In this document: positions 1 through 6,592 of the stretch, in pieces
How the letters are laid out: each line of letters begins with the position of its first letter
Numbering within the stretch: the stretch's first letter is position 1
Assembly: GCA_035711465.1 (NCBI GenBank)
Contig: DASTCC010000444.1
Location: forward strand, 1 to 9,846
Length of the DNA stretch: 9,846 nt
Reading direction: 5' to 3'
DNA from: DASTCC01 sp035711465
Lineage (GTDB): Bacteria; Acidobacteriota; Vicinamibacteria; Vicinamibacterales; SCN-69-37
The notes under the pieces: generated by a model
The model's input: the letters and a program-made list of their open reading frames with translations, nothing else
The model's database searches: none
Told to the model about the DNA's origin: nothing
Position numbers and translations under genes: made by a program

Positions 1-285
1 GCCGGCGCCGCCGCGCTCGAGGTGGCGATCGACGCCGAGGGCCAGTACGCCCGCGTCGAGCGTGGCGAGCTGCGGACGTGCCTGGCGCGCGCGATCGCGA
101 CGCTGCCCGAGCGCGAGCGTCACATCCTCGCGCTCTATTACGACGAAGAGCTGACCCTCGCCGAGATCGGCCGCGTCGTCGGCGTCGGCGAGTCGCGCGT
201 CTCGCAGCTGCGATCGCAGGCGATCGCGCGGCTGCGCAGCACGCTCGGCGAATGGCTGGTGGCGCCGGAGGCGCGCGCGTCATGA
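1..285 (+). CDS. fliA: RNA polymerase sigma factor FliA (sigma-28), C-terminal part only
   Basis: Partial gene: the reading frame is open from base 1 and ends at TGA 283-285, leaving 94 residues. They correspond to sigma region 4, which binds the -35 element. The segment LPERERHILALYYDEELTLAEIG followed by GVGESRVSQLRSQAIARLR is the typical FliA region 4.2 helix-turn-helix; the LYY and ESRVSQ elements separate FliA from other sigma-70 family members. FliA directs transcription of late flagellar genes (flagellin, hook-associated proteins, motor and chemotaxis genes) and is held inactive by FlgM until the hook is finished. A probable target promoter lies at 7403-7429 in this window, and flgM itself starts at 7482. 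The stop overlaps the fliM start by 4 bp (ATGA), so the two are probably co-transcribed and translationally coupled. Regions 1-3 lie outside the window. Confidence 0.93.
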   Translation, partial: AGAAALEVAIDAEGQYARVERGELRTCLARAIATLPERERHILALYYDEELTLAEIGRVVGVGESRVSQLRSQAIARLRSTLGEWLVAPEARAS

Positions 286-1256
286 CCAAGATCCTGTCGC
301 AGGACGAGATCGACGCGCTGATGTCGGGATCGGCCGCGGCCAAGCCCCGGCCCGGCTCGAAGCAGTCCGGCGCGATCATCCGCTACAACTTCCGCCGCCC
401 CGATCGCATCTCGAAAGAGCAGATCAACGCGCTCTACTTCCTGCACGATCGCTGCGCCCGCAACCTGTCGACGTCGCTCTCGGCCTACCTGCGCACGATG
501 ACCGACCTGTCGGTGGTCTCGGTCGAGCAGTTCACCTACGGCGAGTTCCTCGCCTCGCTCACCGATCCGACGGCGTTCTTCGCGCTGGCGATTCCGCCGT
601 TCGACGAGCTCGGCGCCCTCGAGATCAATCCGACCGTCGCCTTCGCGATGATCGACCGCATGCTCGGCGGCGGCGGCAACGGCGTCACCAACAACCGCGC
701 GCTCACCGAGATCGAGCAGAGCATTCTCGATTCGGTGGTCAAGCTGCTGCTCAACGGGCTCGGCGAGGCGTGGAAGCCGGTCACCGAGCTGGCGTTCAAG
801 ATCCGGGCGCGCGAAACGCGGCCGGAGATGCTGCAGGTCGCCGCGCCCAACGAGATCGTCGTCATGGTCGTGTTCGACATGAAGGTCGGCGACGCGCGCG
901 GGATGATCAACCTCTGCATTCCGACCTCGGTCGTCGAGACCGCCGGCTCCCACTTCGCGCAGGCCTGGCAGCGCCAGCGCCGCGAGCTCAGCGCCACCGA
1001 GGCGGCATGGCGATCGGAGCTGCTCGGCCGCGTCAGCGTGCCGGTGACGCCGGTCATTCACACCAAGTTGCCGGTCAGCGCCGTGCTGGCGCTTCAGCCC
1101 GGCGAAGTCGTCGGGCTGCCGCAGCCGGCCGACATGCCGCTCGACGTCTACGTCGCCGGCGCCAAGAAGCTGACCGGCCGGCTGGCCTCCGATCGCGGCC
1201 GGCTGATGATGCTCGTCGAAGAACGCTGCGCGCCCGGCGCGTGGGCGGGAGTCTAA
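282..1256 (+). CDS. fliM: Flagellar motor switch protein FliM
   Basis: 324 residues, close to the usual 320-340. FliM is the middle C-ring protein at the cytoplasmic face of the motor; it joins FliG to FliN and receives phospho-CheY to switch rotation. Residues 5-16 (LSQDEIDALMSG) are the conserved N-terminal CheY-P-binding peptide. Residues 35-230 form the CheC-like middle domain, with the GGGGNG loop at 129-134 in the FliG-contacting region. Residues 250-315 form the C-terminal SpoA domain that pairs with FliN. The ATG at 282 is chosen because the CheY-binding peptide begins there, GGAGG (267-271) lies 10 bases upstream, and it overlaps the fliA stop. An earlier in-frame ATG at 78 would only add residues antisense in character to FliA coding. 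No missing motif was seen. Confidence 0.96.
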   Translation: MTKILSQDEIDALMSGSAAAKPRPGSKQSGAIIRYNFRRPDRISKEQINALYFLHDRCARNLSTSLSAYLRTMTDLSVVSVEQFTYGEFLASLTDPTAFFALAIPPFDELGALEINPTVAFAMIDRMLGGGGNGVTNNRALTEIEQSILDSVVKLLLNGLGEAWKPVTELAFKIRARETRPEMLQVAAPNEIVVMVVFDMKVGDARGMINLCIPTSVVETAGSHFAQAWQRQRRELSATEAAWRSELLGRVSVPVTPVIHTKLPVSAVLALQPGEVVGLPQPADMPLDVYVAGAKKLTGRLASDRGRLMMLVEERCAPGAWAGV

Positions 1257-1266
1257 CGGAATGCCA

Positions 1267-1334
1267 CTCGTGTTGACGCACGGCCAAGCGAGCCCGGCAC
1301 GGGTGAAACCGGGCCAATCGAGCGTCAACACGAG
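1267..1334. repeat. Intergenic palindromic element between fliM and fliN
   Basis: A perfect 13-bp inverted repeat: CTCGTGTTGACGC at 1267-1279 and its reverse complement GCGTCAACACGAG at 1322-1334. The 42-base interior contains a second perfect stem, GCCCGG (1292-1297) with CCGGGC (1309-1314), and a 12-base direct repeat with one mismatch (1282-1293 and 1312-1323). As RNA this would fold into an outer stem with an internal bulge and an inner hairpin. No T-run follows, so it does not look like an intrinsic terminator, and the genes on both sides belong to the same operon. It could be an RNA-processing or stabilising structure, a protein-binding palindrome, or a dispersed REP-like repeat. The structure is seen; the role is not known. 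Confidence 0.7.
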
Positions 1335-1358
1335 GCGCTTCCGGAATAGGAGTCCGAG

Positions 1359-2102
1359 ATGGCAGATTCGCTGAACGCGCAGTCGCTCGAGCAGGCGGTC
1401 GTCGCCGCGCTCGCCGGCGCGTGGGGCGCGACGATGGGCGGTGCAGCAACCGCGGCCGCGGGTTCGCCGGCGAGCGGCGCCGGCTGGACCGCGGAGGTCG
1501 CGATGGCCGGCGGCGCCCCCGGACGCCTGCTCATCTGGTTCGCCCGCGAGTCGGCGACGGCGTGCGTCAAGGCGCTGCTCGCGATGCCCGCGGATCCGGC
1601 CGAGGCCGAAGTCGCCGACACGTTGCGCGACGTCGTCGCCCAGGCCATCGGCACGGTCAGCAACGGCGGCACGTTCCCCGATGTGACGTTCGCCGCGCCG
1701 CAGATCGCCGCGGCGCAGGCGCCCGCCGACGCCGCCGGCCGGACGTTGACCGTCGAGGGCAAGCCGGCCTGCGCCTGCGCCGTCGTCGCCGAGCTGCTCC
1801 CGGCCGCGACCCTGACGCCGCCTTCGGATCTGCGCCGCCTCGACGCCGTGCTCGACGTCGAGCTGCCGCTCACCGTGCGCTTCGGACAGGTCGTGATGCC
1901 GCTGCGTGCGCTCGCCGATCTCGGTCCGGGATCGGTGGTCGACATGGGGCGCTCGCCGGACGAACCGGTCGAGCTGCTCGTTGGCGGCCGGCTCATCGCC
2001 CGCGGGGAAGTCGTCGTGGTCAGCGGCAATTACGGCGTGCGCATCACCGAGTTGACGGGCGCGCAGCCGGGGCTCAGGGAACTCGAAGCGAGGGCATCGT
2101 GA
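1359..2102 (+). CDS. fliN: Flagellar motor switch protein FliN, long form with CheC/CheX-like N-terminal domain
   Basis: 247 residues, against about 110-140 for a plain FliN. Residues 161-232 are a clear SpoA/FliN domain (LDVELPLTVRFGQVVMPLRA, then LGPGSVV, DEPVELLVGG, ARGEVVVV and YGVRITEL), the part that forms the base of the C-ring and binds FliM and FliH. Residues 40-118 resemble the CheC/CheX/FliY phosphatase fold. The usual catalytic pattern D/S-x3-E-x2-N appears there as D87-x3-D91-x2-A94, so the asparagine is absent and phosphatase activity on CheY-P is doubtful. Residues 119-155 are an Ala/Pro-rich linker. The start is supported by AGGAG (1348-1352) six bases upstream. The gene follows the palindromic gap after fliM and overlaps the next gene by 4 bp. 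It could be called FliY-like; FliN is certain for the C-terminal half, while the N-terminal assignment is by pattern only. Confidence 0.9.
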   Translation: MADSLNAQSLEQAVVAALAGAWGATMGGAATAAAGSPASGAGWTAEVAMAGGAPGRLLIWFARESATACVKALLAMPADPAEAEVADTLRDVVAQAIGTVSNGGTFPDVTFAAPQIAAAQAPADAAGRTLTVEGKPACACAVVAELLPAATLTPPSDLRRLDAVLDVELPLTVRFGQVVMPLRALADLGPGSVVDMGRSPDEPVELLVGGRLIARGEVVVVSGNYGVRITELTGAQPGLRELEARAS

Positions 2103-2563
2103 ATCAGATTCAAACGTTGTTGATGTTCATCCAGTCGGAGACGCAGCTCACGCTCGATGCGCTGCAGGAGCGGCGGCTGTTCGTCGCCGCGCTCGTCATC
2201 GTCGGCGTCGTCTTCCTGCTGCAGACGCTGCTCACGCTGTGGGTGGTGCGCCGGCTGCGCGACGTCAGCCAGCTCGGCGAGCGGGTCAGCCGGCTCGGCG
2301 ATGGCCTGGCGCTGCTCACCGACACGGCCGATGCCGGCCTGGCGACGGTGCTGCGTCAGGTGCAGCAGCTCGGCCGCAAGCCCGAACCGGTGAAGACGCC
2401 GCGCACCGTCAACAAGCGCGTCGCCACCGCGGCGCGCAAGGGGCAGACGGTCGCGCGCATCGCGCAGACCGAAGCGCTCTCGGAGAGCGAAGTCCGGCTT
2501 CACCTCGCCATGGCTGCCGCGGCCGCGCCGGCCCCGGCCCGCACTGCACCCGCGCACTCGTAA
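2099..2563 (+). CDS. Membrane-anchored flagellar-cluster protein with HTH-like C-terminus (DUF6115/DUF2802-like)
   Basis: 154 residues, not matched to a characterised flagellar protein. Residues 27-50 form one strong hydrophobic membrane segment, followed by positive residues (VVRRLRD), which suggests a cytoplasmic C-terminal part. Residues 52-92 have heptad-like spacing and may form a coiled coil. Residues 113-138 (RKGQTVARIAQ, then LSESEVRLHLAMA) resemble the short helix-turn-helix-like tail of DUF6115/DUF2802 proteins found in flagellar and chemotaxis clusters; this is from memory of the family. The tail after 139 is Ala/Pro-rich. The GTG start at 2099 overlaps the fliN stop (GTGA) and has GAGGG at 2090-2094; an in-frame ATG at 2123 is an alternative. 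It sits where fliO often follows fliN, and its single membrane span recalls FliO, but I see no FliO sequence signature. Confidence 0.75.
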   Translation: MNQIQTLLMFIQSETQLTLDALQERRLFVAALVIVGVVFLLQTLLTLWVVRRLRDVSQLGERVSRLGDGLALLTDTADAGLATVLRQVQQLGRKPEPVKTPRTVNKRVATAARKGQTVARIAQTEALSESEVRLHLAMAAAAAPAPARTAPAHS

Positions 2564-2588
2564 CCAGACGACGGAGGAGGTTCCGGTC

Positions 2589-3308
2589 ATGTCCGGCAGT
2601 CAGTACATCGCCCTCAGCGGTCTTCGCGCGCATGTCGACGCGCTCGATCGGCTCGCCGCCGACATCGCCAACGTCGGCACCGCGGGCTACAAAGGCGTGC
2701 GCGACGCCCGCGCCGCGGCGCATCGCGACGTCTTCGACGCCGCGCTCCAGACCGCGATCGACACGACCAGCGGCGGCACGCGTCTCGACATGACCGCGGG
2801 CGCGCTCGCCTCGACCGGCCGTCCGCTCGATCTCGCGCTCGACAGCCCCGGCTTCTTCGTCGTCGAGACGCCCGCCGGCATGCGCTACACGCGCAACGGC
2901 CACTTCACGCTCAACGCCGACCGGCAGCTCGTGACCGAGGACGGCGCCAGGGTGCAGGGCGAGGCGGGGCCGATCACGTTCGGCGACGGCGACGTCCGCA
3001 TCGATCAGGACGGCACGATCTGGACCGGCACGACCAAGGCCGGCCGCATCAAGGTCGTCGACTTCCCGGATCCGCAGCAGCTCGTGCCCGAGCAGGGCGC
3101 GCGCCTCAACGCCGGCGCGCAGACGCCGACGGCGATCGATCACGCGGTCGTGCGCGGCGGCACGCTCGAGCAGTCGAACGTCACGGTGGCGGACCGGCTG
3201 GCGCAGCTCACCACGGTCTCGCGCGGGTTCGAAGCGATGCAGAAGGCGATCTCGCTGCTCCTCAACGACGTCGATGGCCGCGCCATCGATCACCTCGGCC
3301 GCCGGTAA
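2589..3308 (+). CDS. flgF: Flagellar proximal rod protein FlgF
   Basis: 239 residues (E. coli FlgF is about 250). It belongs to the flagellar rod/hook family, exported by the flagellar type III apparatus and assembled in the periplasm as part of the proximal rod. The N-terminal helix ends in the rod signature IANVGTAGYKG (residues 26-36). The middle contains the family motif STGRPLDLALDSPGFFVVETP (about 76-96) and RYTRNGHFTLNADRQLV (about 99-115). The C-terminal helix begins at GGTLEQSNVTVADRLAQL (about 192-209). The start has an excellent Shine-Dalgarno, GGAGGAGG (2573-2580), eight bases upstream. It is FlgF rather than FlgG because it is shorter, more divergent, and sits just upstream of a canonical flgG, the usual order. 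The 25-bp gap before it is among the larger spacings in the rod block. Confidence 0.9.
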   Translation: MSGSQYIALSGLRAHVDALDRLAADIANVGTAGYKGVRDARAAAHRDVFDAALQTAIDTTSGGTRLDMTAGALASTGRPLDLALDSPGFFVVETPAGMRYTRNGHFTLNADRQLVTEDGARVQGEAGPITFGDGDVRIDQDGTIWTGTTKAGRIKVVDFPDPQQLVPEQGARLNAGAQTPTAIDHAVVRGGTLEQSNVTVADRLAQLTTVSRGFEAMQKAISLLLNDVDGRAIDHLGRR

Positions 3309-3323
3309 CCCAGGAGACCCGAC

Positions 3324-4112
3324 ATGATTCGCGCACTCTACACGGCGGCGAGCGGGATGAACGCGCAGCAGACGAACATCGACAACGTCGCGCACAACCT
3401 CGCCAACGTCAACACCACCGGCTTCAAGAAGAGCCGCATCGAGTTCGAGGACCTGGTCTATCAGGAGATGCGCGTCGCCGGATCGTCGGCGTCGGCCTCG
3501 ACGGAAGCGCCGGTCGGTCTCGACGTCGGCCTCGGCACCCGCGCCGTCGCCACCGCCCGCAACTTCAGCTCCGGCAACCTGCGCTCGACCGGCTCGCCGC
3601 TCGATCTCGCGATCGAGGGCGAAGGCTTCTTCCAGGTCTCGATGCCGGACGGCACGACCGCCTACACCCGCGCCGGCACGCTGCACATGGACGCGCAGGG
3701 CCTGGTCGTGACCTCCGAGGGCTACCCGATCGAGCCGCAGATCACGATCCCGGCCAACGCGACCTCGGTCAGCATCTCGAAGGACGGCATCGTCAGCGCG
3801 ACGATCGCCGGCCAGACCGGATCGCAGCAGCTCGGCACGCTCGAGCTCGCCACCTTCGCCAACCCCGCCGGCCTGCGTCCGATCGGCGGCAACCTGTTCA
3901 CGCCGACGACGGCCTCCGGCGAGGCGGAAGCCGGCGCGCCGGGCAACGACGGCCGCGGCACGCTCGCGCAGGGCTTCGTCGAGGACTCGAACGTCAGCGT
4001 CGTCGAGGAGATGGTCAACATGATCATCGGCCAGCGCGCCTACGAAGCGAACTCGCGCGTCGTCAAAGCGGCCGACGAGATGCTGAACCAAGTCAACAAT
4101 CTGGTGCGCTGA
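3324..4112 (+). CDS. flgG: Flagellar distal rod protein FlgG
   Basis: 262 residues, almost exactly the usual 260. FlgG forms the long distal rod that crosses the P and L rings. The N-terminus, MIRALYTAASGMNAQQTNID, followed by LANVNTTGFKKSRIEFEDLVYQ, is the textbook FlgG signature. The central TGSPLDLAIEGEGFFQVSMP (near 91-110) and the C-terminal EDSNVSVVEEMVNMIIGQRAYEAN (near 223-246) complete the family pattern. AGGAG (3312-3316) lies seven bases before the ATG. The gene follows flgF by 15 bp and is followed within 1 bp by flgA. The protein has no signal peptide, as expected for a type III export substrate. Nothing unusual was seen. Confidence 0.97.
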   Translation: MIRALYTAASGMNAQQTNIDNVAHNLANVNTTGFKKSRIEFEDLVYQEMRVAGSSASASTEAPVGLDVGLGTRAVATARNFSSGNLRSTGSPLDLAIEGEGFFQVSMPDGTTAYTRAGTLHMDAQGLVVTSEGYPIEPQITIPANATSVSISKDGIVSATIAGQTGSQQLGTLELATFANPAGLRPIGGNLFTPTTASGEAEAGAPGNDGRGTLAQGFVEDSNVSVVEEMVNMIIGQRAYEANSRVVKAADEMLNQVNNLVR

Positions 4113-4113
4113 G

Positions 4114-4803
4114 ATGTCGCGACTGGCTCGTCTCTCGCTCGAGTTCGTGCTCGCCACCGCGATGGCGGCGTCGGTCGAGCCGCGTCCGGCGGCGCAGACC
4201 GCGGCGGTCACCGCCGCCGAGGCGATTGCCGACGCGGTGCGCAGCCGCCTCGGCGGCGCCGCCCAGGTCACGGTGCTCGCCATCGACGGCGTCGAGCTCT
4301 CGCGTCCGGTCCGCGAGGCGAAGCCCGATCCGGTCGCCCGGCTGGGCGCGCCGATCCGCTTCACGCTGATCGAGGAGCACGGCCCGCGCATCGTCATGGC
4401 GACCGTCAAGGTCGTCGCCGATCGCGTCGTCACGCGCCGCGCGCTGCTGCGCGGCGAGACGTTGACGGCCGACGACGTCGAGATCGCGACCGGCACGCTC
4501 GTAGGCGTGCCGCTGCGAGCGCTGCTGACCGGGGAGCAGGTGATCGGCTCGCGCGCGCTTCGGCCGATCGACGCGGCCGCCGTCATCCTGCCGGGCTTCG
4601 TCGCGGTCAAGAACGCCGTCGACGCCGGCGACAAGGTCACCGTCGTCGCCGTGCGCGGTCTGGTTCAGGTGAGCGCGGAGTTCGTCGCCGCCGACAGCGG
4701 CCGTCCCGGCGACGTGATCCGGGTGATGAACCCGGCCACCAAGCGGTACATCCGCGGCCGCATCGTCAAGCCGGGACTGGTCGAGGTGATGAATGAAGAG
4801 TAG
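4114..4803 (+). CDS. flgA: Flagellar P-ring assembly chaperone FlgA
   Basis: 229 residues. FlgA is a periplasmic chaperone that helps FlgI polymerise into the P ring around the rod. Residues 1-28 form a probable Sec signal peptide with a rather weak hydrophobic core, ending near RPAAQT. Residues 103-165 are the SAF domain (RVVTRRALLRGETLTADDVE and GSRALRPIDAAAVILPG), and residues 166-227 form the C-terminal beta-rich half with GDKVTVVAVRGLVQV, RPGDVIRVMNPAT and IRGRIVKPGLVEV, all typical of FlgA. The ATG lies one base after the flgG stop, with no strong Shine-Dalgarno, so translation is probably coupled to flgG. The gene overlaps flgH by 11 bp. Its place between flgG and flgH is common in alphaproteobacteria and other diderms, unlike E. 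coli where flgA is separate. Confidence 0.92.
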   Translation: MSRLARLSLEFVLATAMAASVEPRPAAQTAAVTAAEAIADAVRSRLGGAAQVTVLAIDGVELSRPVREAKPDPVARLGAPIRFTLIEEHGPRIVMATVKVVADRVVTRRALLRGETLTADDVEIATGTLVGVPLRALLTGEQVIGSRALRPIDAAAVILPGFVAVKNAVDAGDKVTVVAVRGLVQVSAEFVAADSGRPGDVIRVMNPATKRYIRGRIVKPGLVEVMNEE

Positions 4804-5452
4804 TGCGATCGTCTGGCGATCGATCGTCGTGTTGATTGGCGCGCTGCTCCTGCTCAGCGCCGAGCTCGGCGCGCAGGGCAAGGGCAAGCAGGACTACGAC
4901 GCGCTCTACGCGAAGTACCTGTCGGCGGCGCGTGGCGCGCCGGGGCCGCAGCCGTTGTGGATCGCGGACCTGGTGTCCGATCCGACGGCGCGTCGCCTCA
5001 ACGACCTGGTCACGGTGCGGGTCATCGAAAGCGTCGTCGCCGCCGGGTCGGCCGACGCGAACATCAACAAGACCGGCAGCGCCAACGTCGAGATGCCGTG
5101 GAAGTTCGACGACTTCTTCAACAAGTGGCTGCCCTATGCGTCCGAGACGAAGTTCAACGGCGCCGGCGGCACGTCGCGATCGACCGAGATCTCGGCGACG
5201 CTCACCGCGCGGGTCGTCGAGGTGCTGCCGTCGGGCGATCTGGTCGTCGAGGGCGTGCGCGAGATCGACATCAACGGCGATCGTCACCTGGTGGTCCTGA
5301 GCGGCGTGATCCGCGCCATCGACGTGCTGCCGGGCAACGTGATTCCGTCGTCGCGCATCGGCCAGCTGCGCATTCGATCGCTCAGCCAGGGCCTGATCAA
5401 GGACAGCCTGTCGCCGGGCTGGCTGATTCGCGTGCTGAACAAGATCTTCTGA
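4793..5452 (+). CDS. flgH: Flagellar L-ring protein FlgH, without lipobox cysteine
   Basis: 219 residues, near the usual 220-235. FlgH builds the L ring in the outer membrane, the bushing through which the rod passes. Family motifs are clear: RLNDLVTVRVIES (68-80), the FNGAGGTSRSTEISATLTARVVEVLPSGDLVVEG block (121-154), REIDINGDRHLVVLSGVIR (156-174) and the C-terminal QGLIKDSLSPGWLIRVLNKIF. Residues 1-27 look like a signal peptide (MKSSAIVWR, then a hydrophobic run, ending ELGA before Q28). Oddity: FlgH is normally a lipoprotein with an invariant Cys after the signal peptide, but this protein has no cysteine at all. The start has GAGG (4783-4786) six bases upstream and lies inside the end of flgA. 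The identity is sure; export by signal peptidase I without lipid is inferred. Confidence 0.95.
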   Translation: MKSSAIVWRSIVVLIGALLLLSAELGAQGKGKQDYDALYAKYLSAARGAPGPQPLWIADLVSDPTARRLNDLVTVRVIESVVAAGSADANINKTGSANVEMPWKFDDFFNKWLPYASETKFNGAGGTSRSTEISATLTARVVEVLPSGDLVVEGVREIDINGDRHLVVLSGVIRAIDVLPGNVIPSSRIGQLRIRSLSQGLIKDSLSPGWLIRVLNKIF

Positions 5453-5462
5453 GGAGATGACG

Positions 5463-6584
5463 ATGTCTGTCGTGCTGTCCCGTGTGCCCGTCGCGATCGC
5501 CGCGCTCGCCGTGGTGCTCGGGTCGTGGGAGGCGCCGATCGCCGGCGCCGAGGTCCGTCTCAAGGACGTGATCACGCTCCAGGGCGCCGCGCCCGCGCCG
5601 CTCGTCGGCTACGGCCTGGTCGTCGGCCTGAACAAGACCGGCGATCGCCGTCAGACGCAGTTCTCGACGCAATCGCTCGCCAACATGCTGACGCGCTTCG
5701 GCGTCATCGTGCCGGCCGATCAGATGAAGGTCGAGAACGTCGCCGCGGTCCTGGTCACCGCCGAGCTCTCGCCCTTCCAGCGCGCCGGCGCGCGCCTCGA
5801 CGTCCTGGCGTCGTCGATCGGCGACGCCCGCAGCCTGCAGGGCGGCACGCTGCTGCCGACGCCGCTGCGCGGACCGGCCGGCGACATCGCCGCGCTCGCG
5901 CAGGGGCCGCTGTCGCTCGGCGGATTCGGCGGCGGCGGCGCCGGCGCCAGCGTCCAGGTGAATCACCTCACCGTCGGCCGCATTCCGTCGGGCGCGATCG
6001 TCCAGACGGTGGCGCCGGTGGCGATGCCGCAGTCGAGCACGATCACGTTCGCGCTGCGCGATCCCGACTTCGTCACCGCGACCCGGGTCGCGACCGCGAT
6101 CAACGGCTACCTCGGCGGCTCGCCGGCGCGCGCGATCGACGCCGGCAGCGTCGCGCTCGCCGTGCCGTCGGCGTTCCGCGACTCGCTGCCCGATCTGCTC
6201 GCGCAGATCGAATCGCTGCCGGTCGAGACCGACGTCGTCGCCCGCGTCGTCATCAACGAGCGAACCGGAACGGTCGTCGTCGGCGGCAACGTCCAGCTCA
6301 GCGCCGCCGCGGTCGCGCACGGCAACCTGTCGGTCCGTATCTCGACGACGCTCGAGGCGAGTCAGCCGCTGCCGTATTCGCGCGGCCAGACCGTGCTCGT
6401 GCCGAATCAGCAGGTCGACGTGCAGGAAGGCAACGCCAAGCTGATCGCCATGCCGGAAGGCGTGACGCTCGACGCGGTGACCAGCGCCCTCAACGCGCTC
6501 GGCGCGTCGCCGCGCGACATCATCGCGATCATGCAGGCCCTCAAAGCGGCCGGCGCGCTGCGCGCCGACCTGGTCATTCTCTAG
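5463..6584 (+). CDS. flgI: Flagellar P-ring protein FlgI
   Basis: 373 residues, as expected (about 365-375). FlgI forms the periplasmic P ring in the peptidoglycan layer. Residues 1-29 are a Sec signal peptide, ending near PIAGA; the mature part starts EVRLKDVITLQG. Conserved stretches follow: LVGYGLVVGLNKTGDRRQTQF, AAVLVTAELSPFQRAGARLD, SSIGDARSLQGGTLLPTPL and, at the C-terminus, ALNALGASPRDIIAIMQALK then AAGALRADLVIL. The usual GTGD motif reads KTGD here. Two in-frame ATGs exist: 5457 directly abuts GAGGAG (5451-5456), leaving no spacer, while 5463 has a normal six-base spacer, so 5463 is preferred. The gene follows flgH by 10 bp and is followed by flgJ after 8 bp. Confidence 0.95.
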   Translation: MSVVLSRVPVAIAALAVVLGSWEAPIAGAEVRLKDVITLQGAAPAPLVGYGLVVGLNKTGDRRQTQFSTQSLANMLTRFGVIVPADQMKVENVAAVLVTAELSPFQRAGARLDVLASSIGDARSLQGGTLLPTPLRGPAGDIAALAQGPLSLGGFGGGGAGASVQVNHLTVGRIPSGAIVQTVAPVAMPQSSTITFALRDPDFVTATRVATAINGYLGGSPARAIDAGSVALAVPSAFRDSLPDLLAQIESLPVETDVVARVVINERTGTVVVGGNVQLSAAAVAHGNLSVRISTTLEASQPLPYSRGQTVLVPNQQVDVQEGNAKLIAMPEGVTLDAVTSALNALGASPRDIIAIMQALKAAGALRADLVIL

Positions 6585-6592
6585 GACCGACG

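Noticed and set aside
1273..1301. Sigma-70-type promoter starting at TTGACG (1273-1278) before fliN
   Set aside because: No -10-like A/T-rich hexamer occurs at 16-19 bases downstream, and the TTGACG is part of the inverted repeat arm.
1267..1334. Intrinsic transcription terminator at the fliM-fliN palindrome
   Set aside because: No T-run follows the stem, the stem is long and interrupted, and the downstream genes continue the same flagellar operon.
2409..4640. Long open frame (743 codons) on the - strand across flgF, flgG and flgA
   Set aside because: It is antisense to strongly recognisable flagellar genes, has low-complexity Arg/Ala/Asp-rich translation and no known motif. Such frames are expected in very GC-rich DNA. 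The same applies to the long - strand frames at 138-1331, 5397-6320 and 7778-9019.
5457..5462. flgI start at ATG 5457
   Set aside because: GAGGAG directly abuts this ATG, leaving no spacer; ATG 5463, in the same frame, has a six-base spacer. The difference is only two residues.
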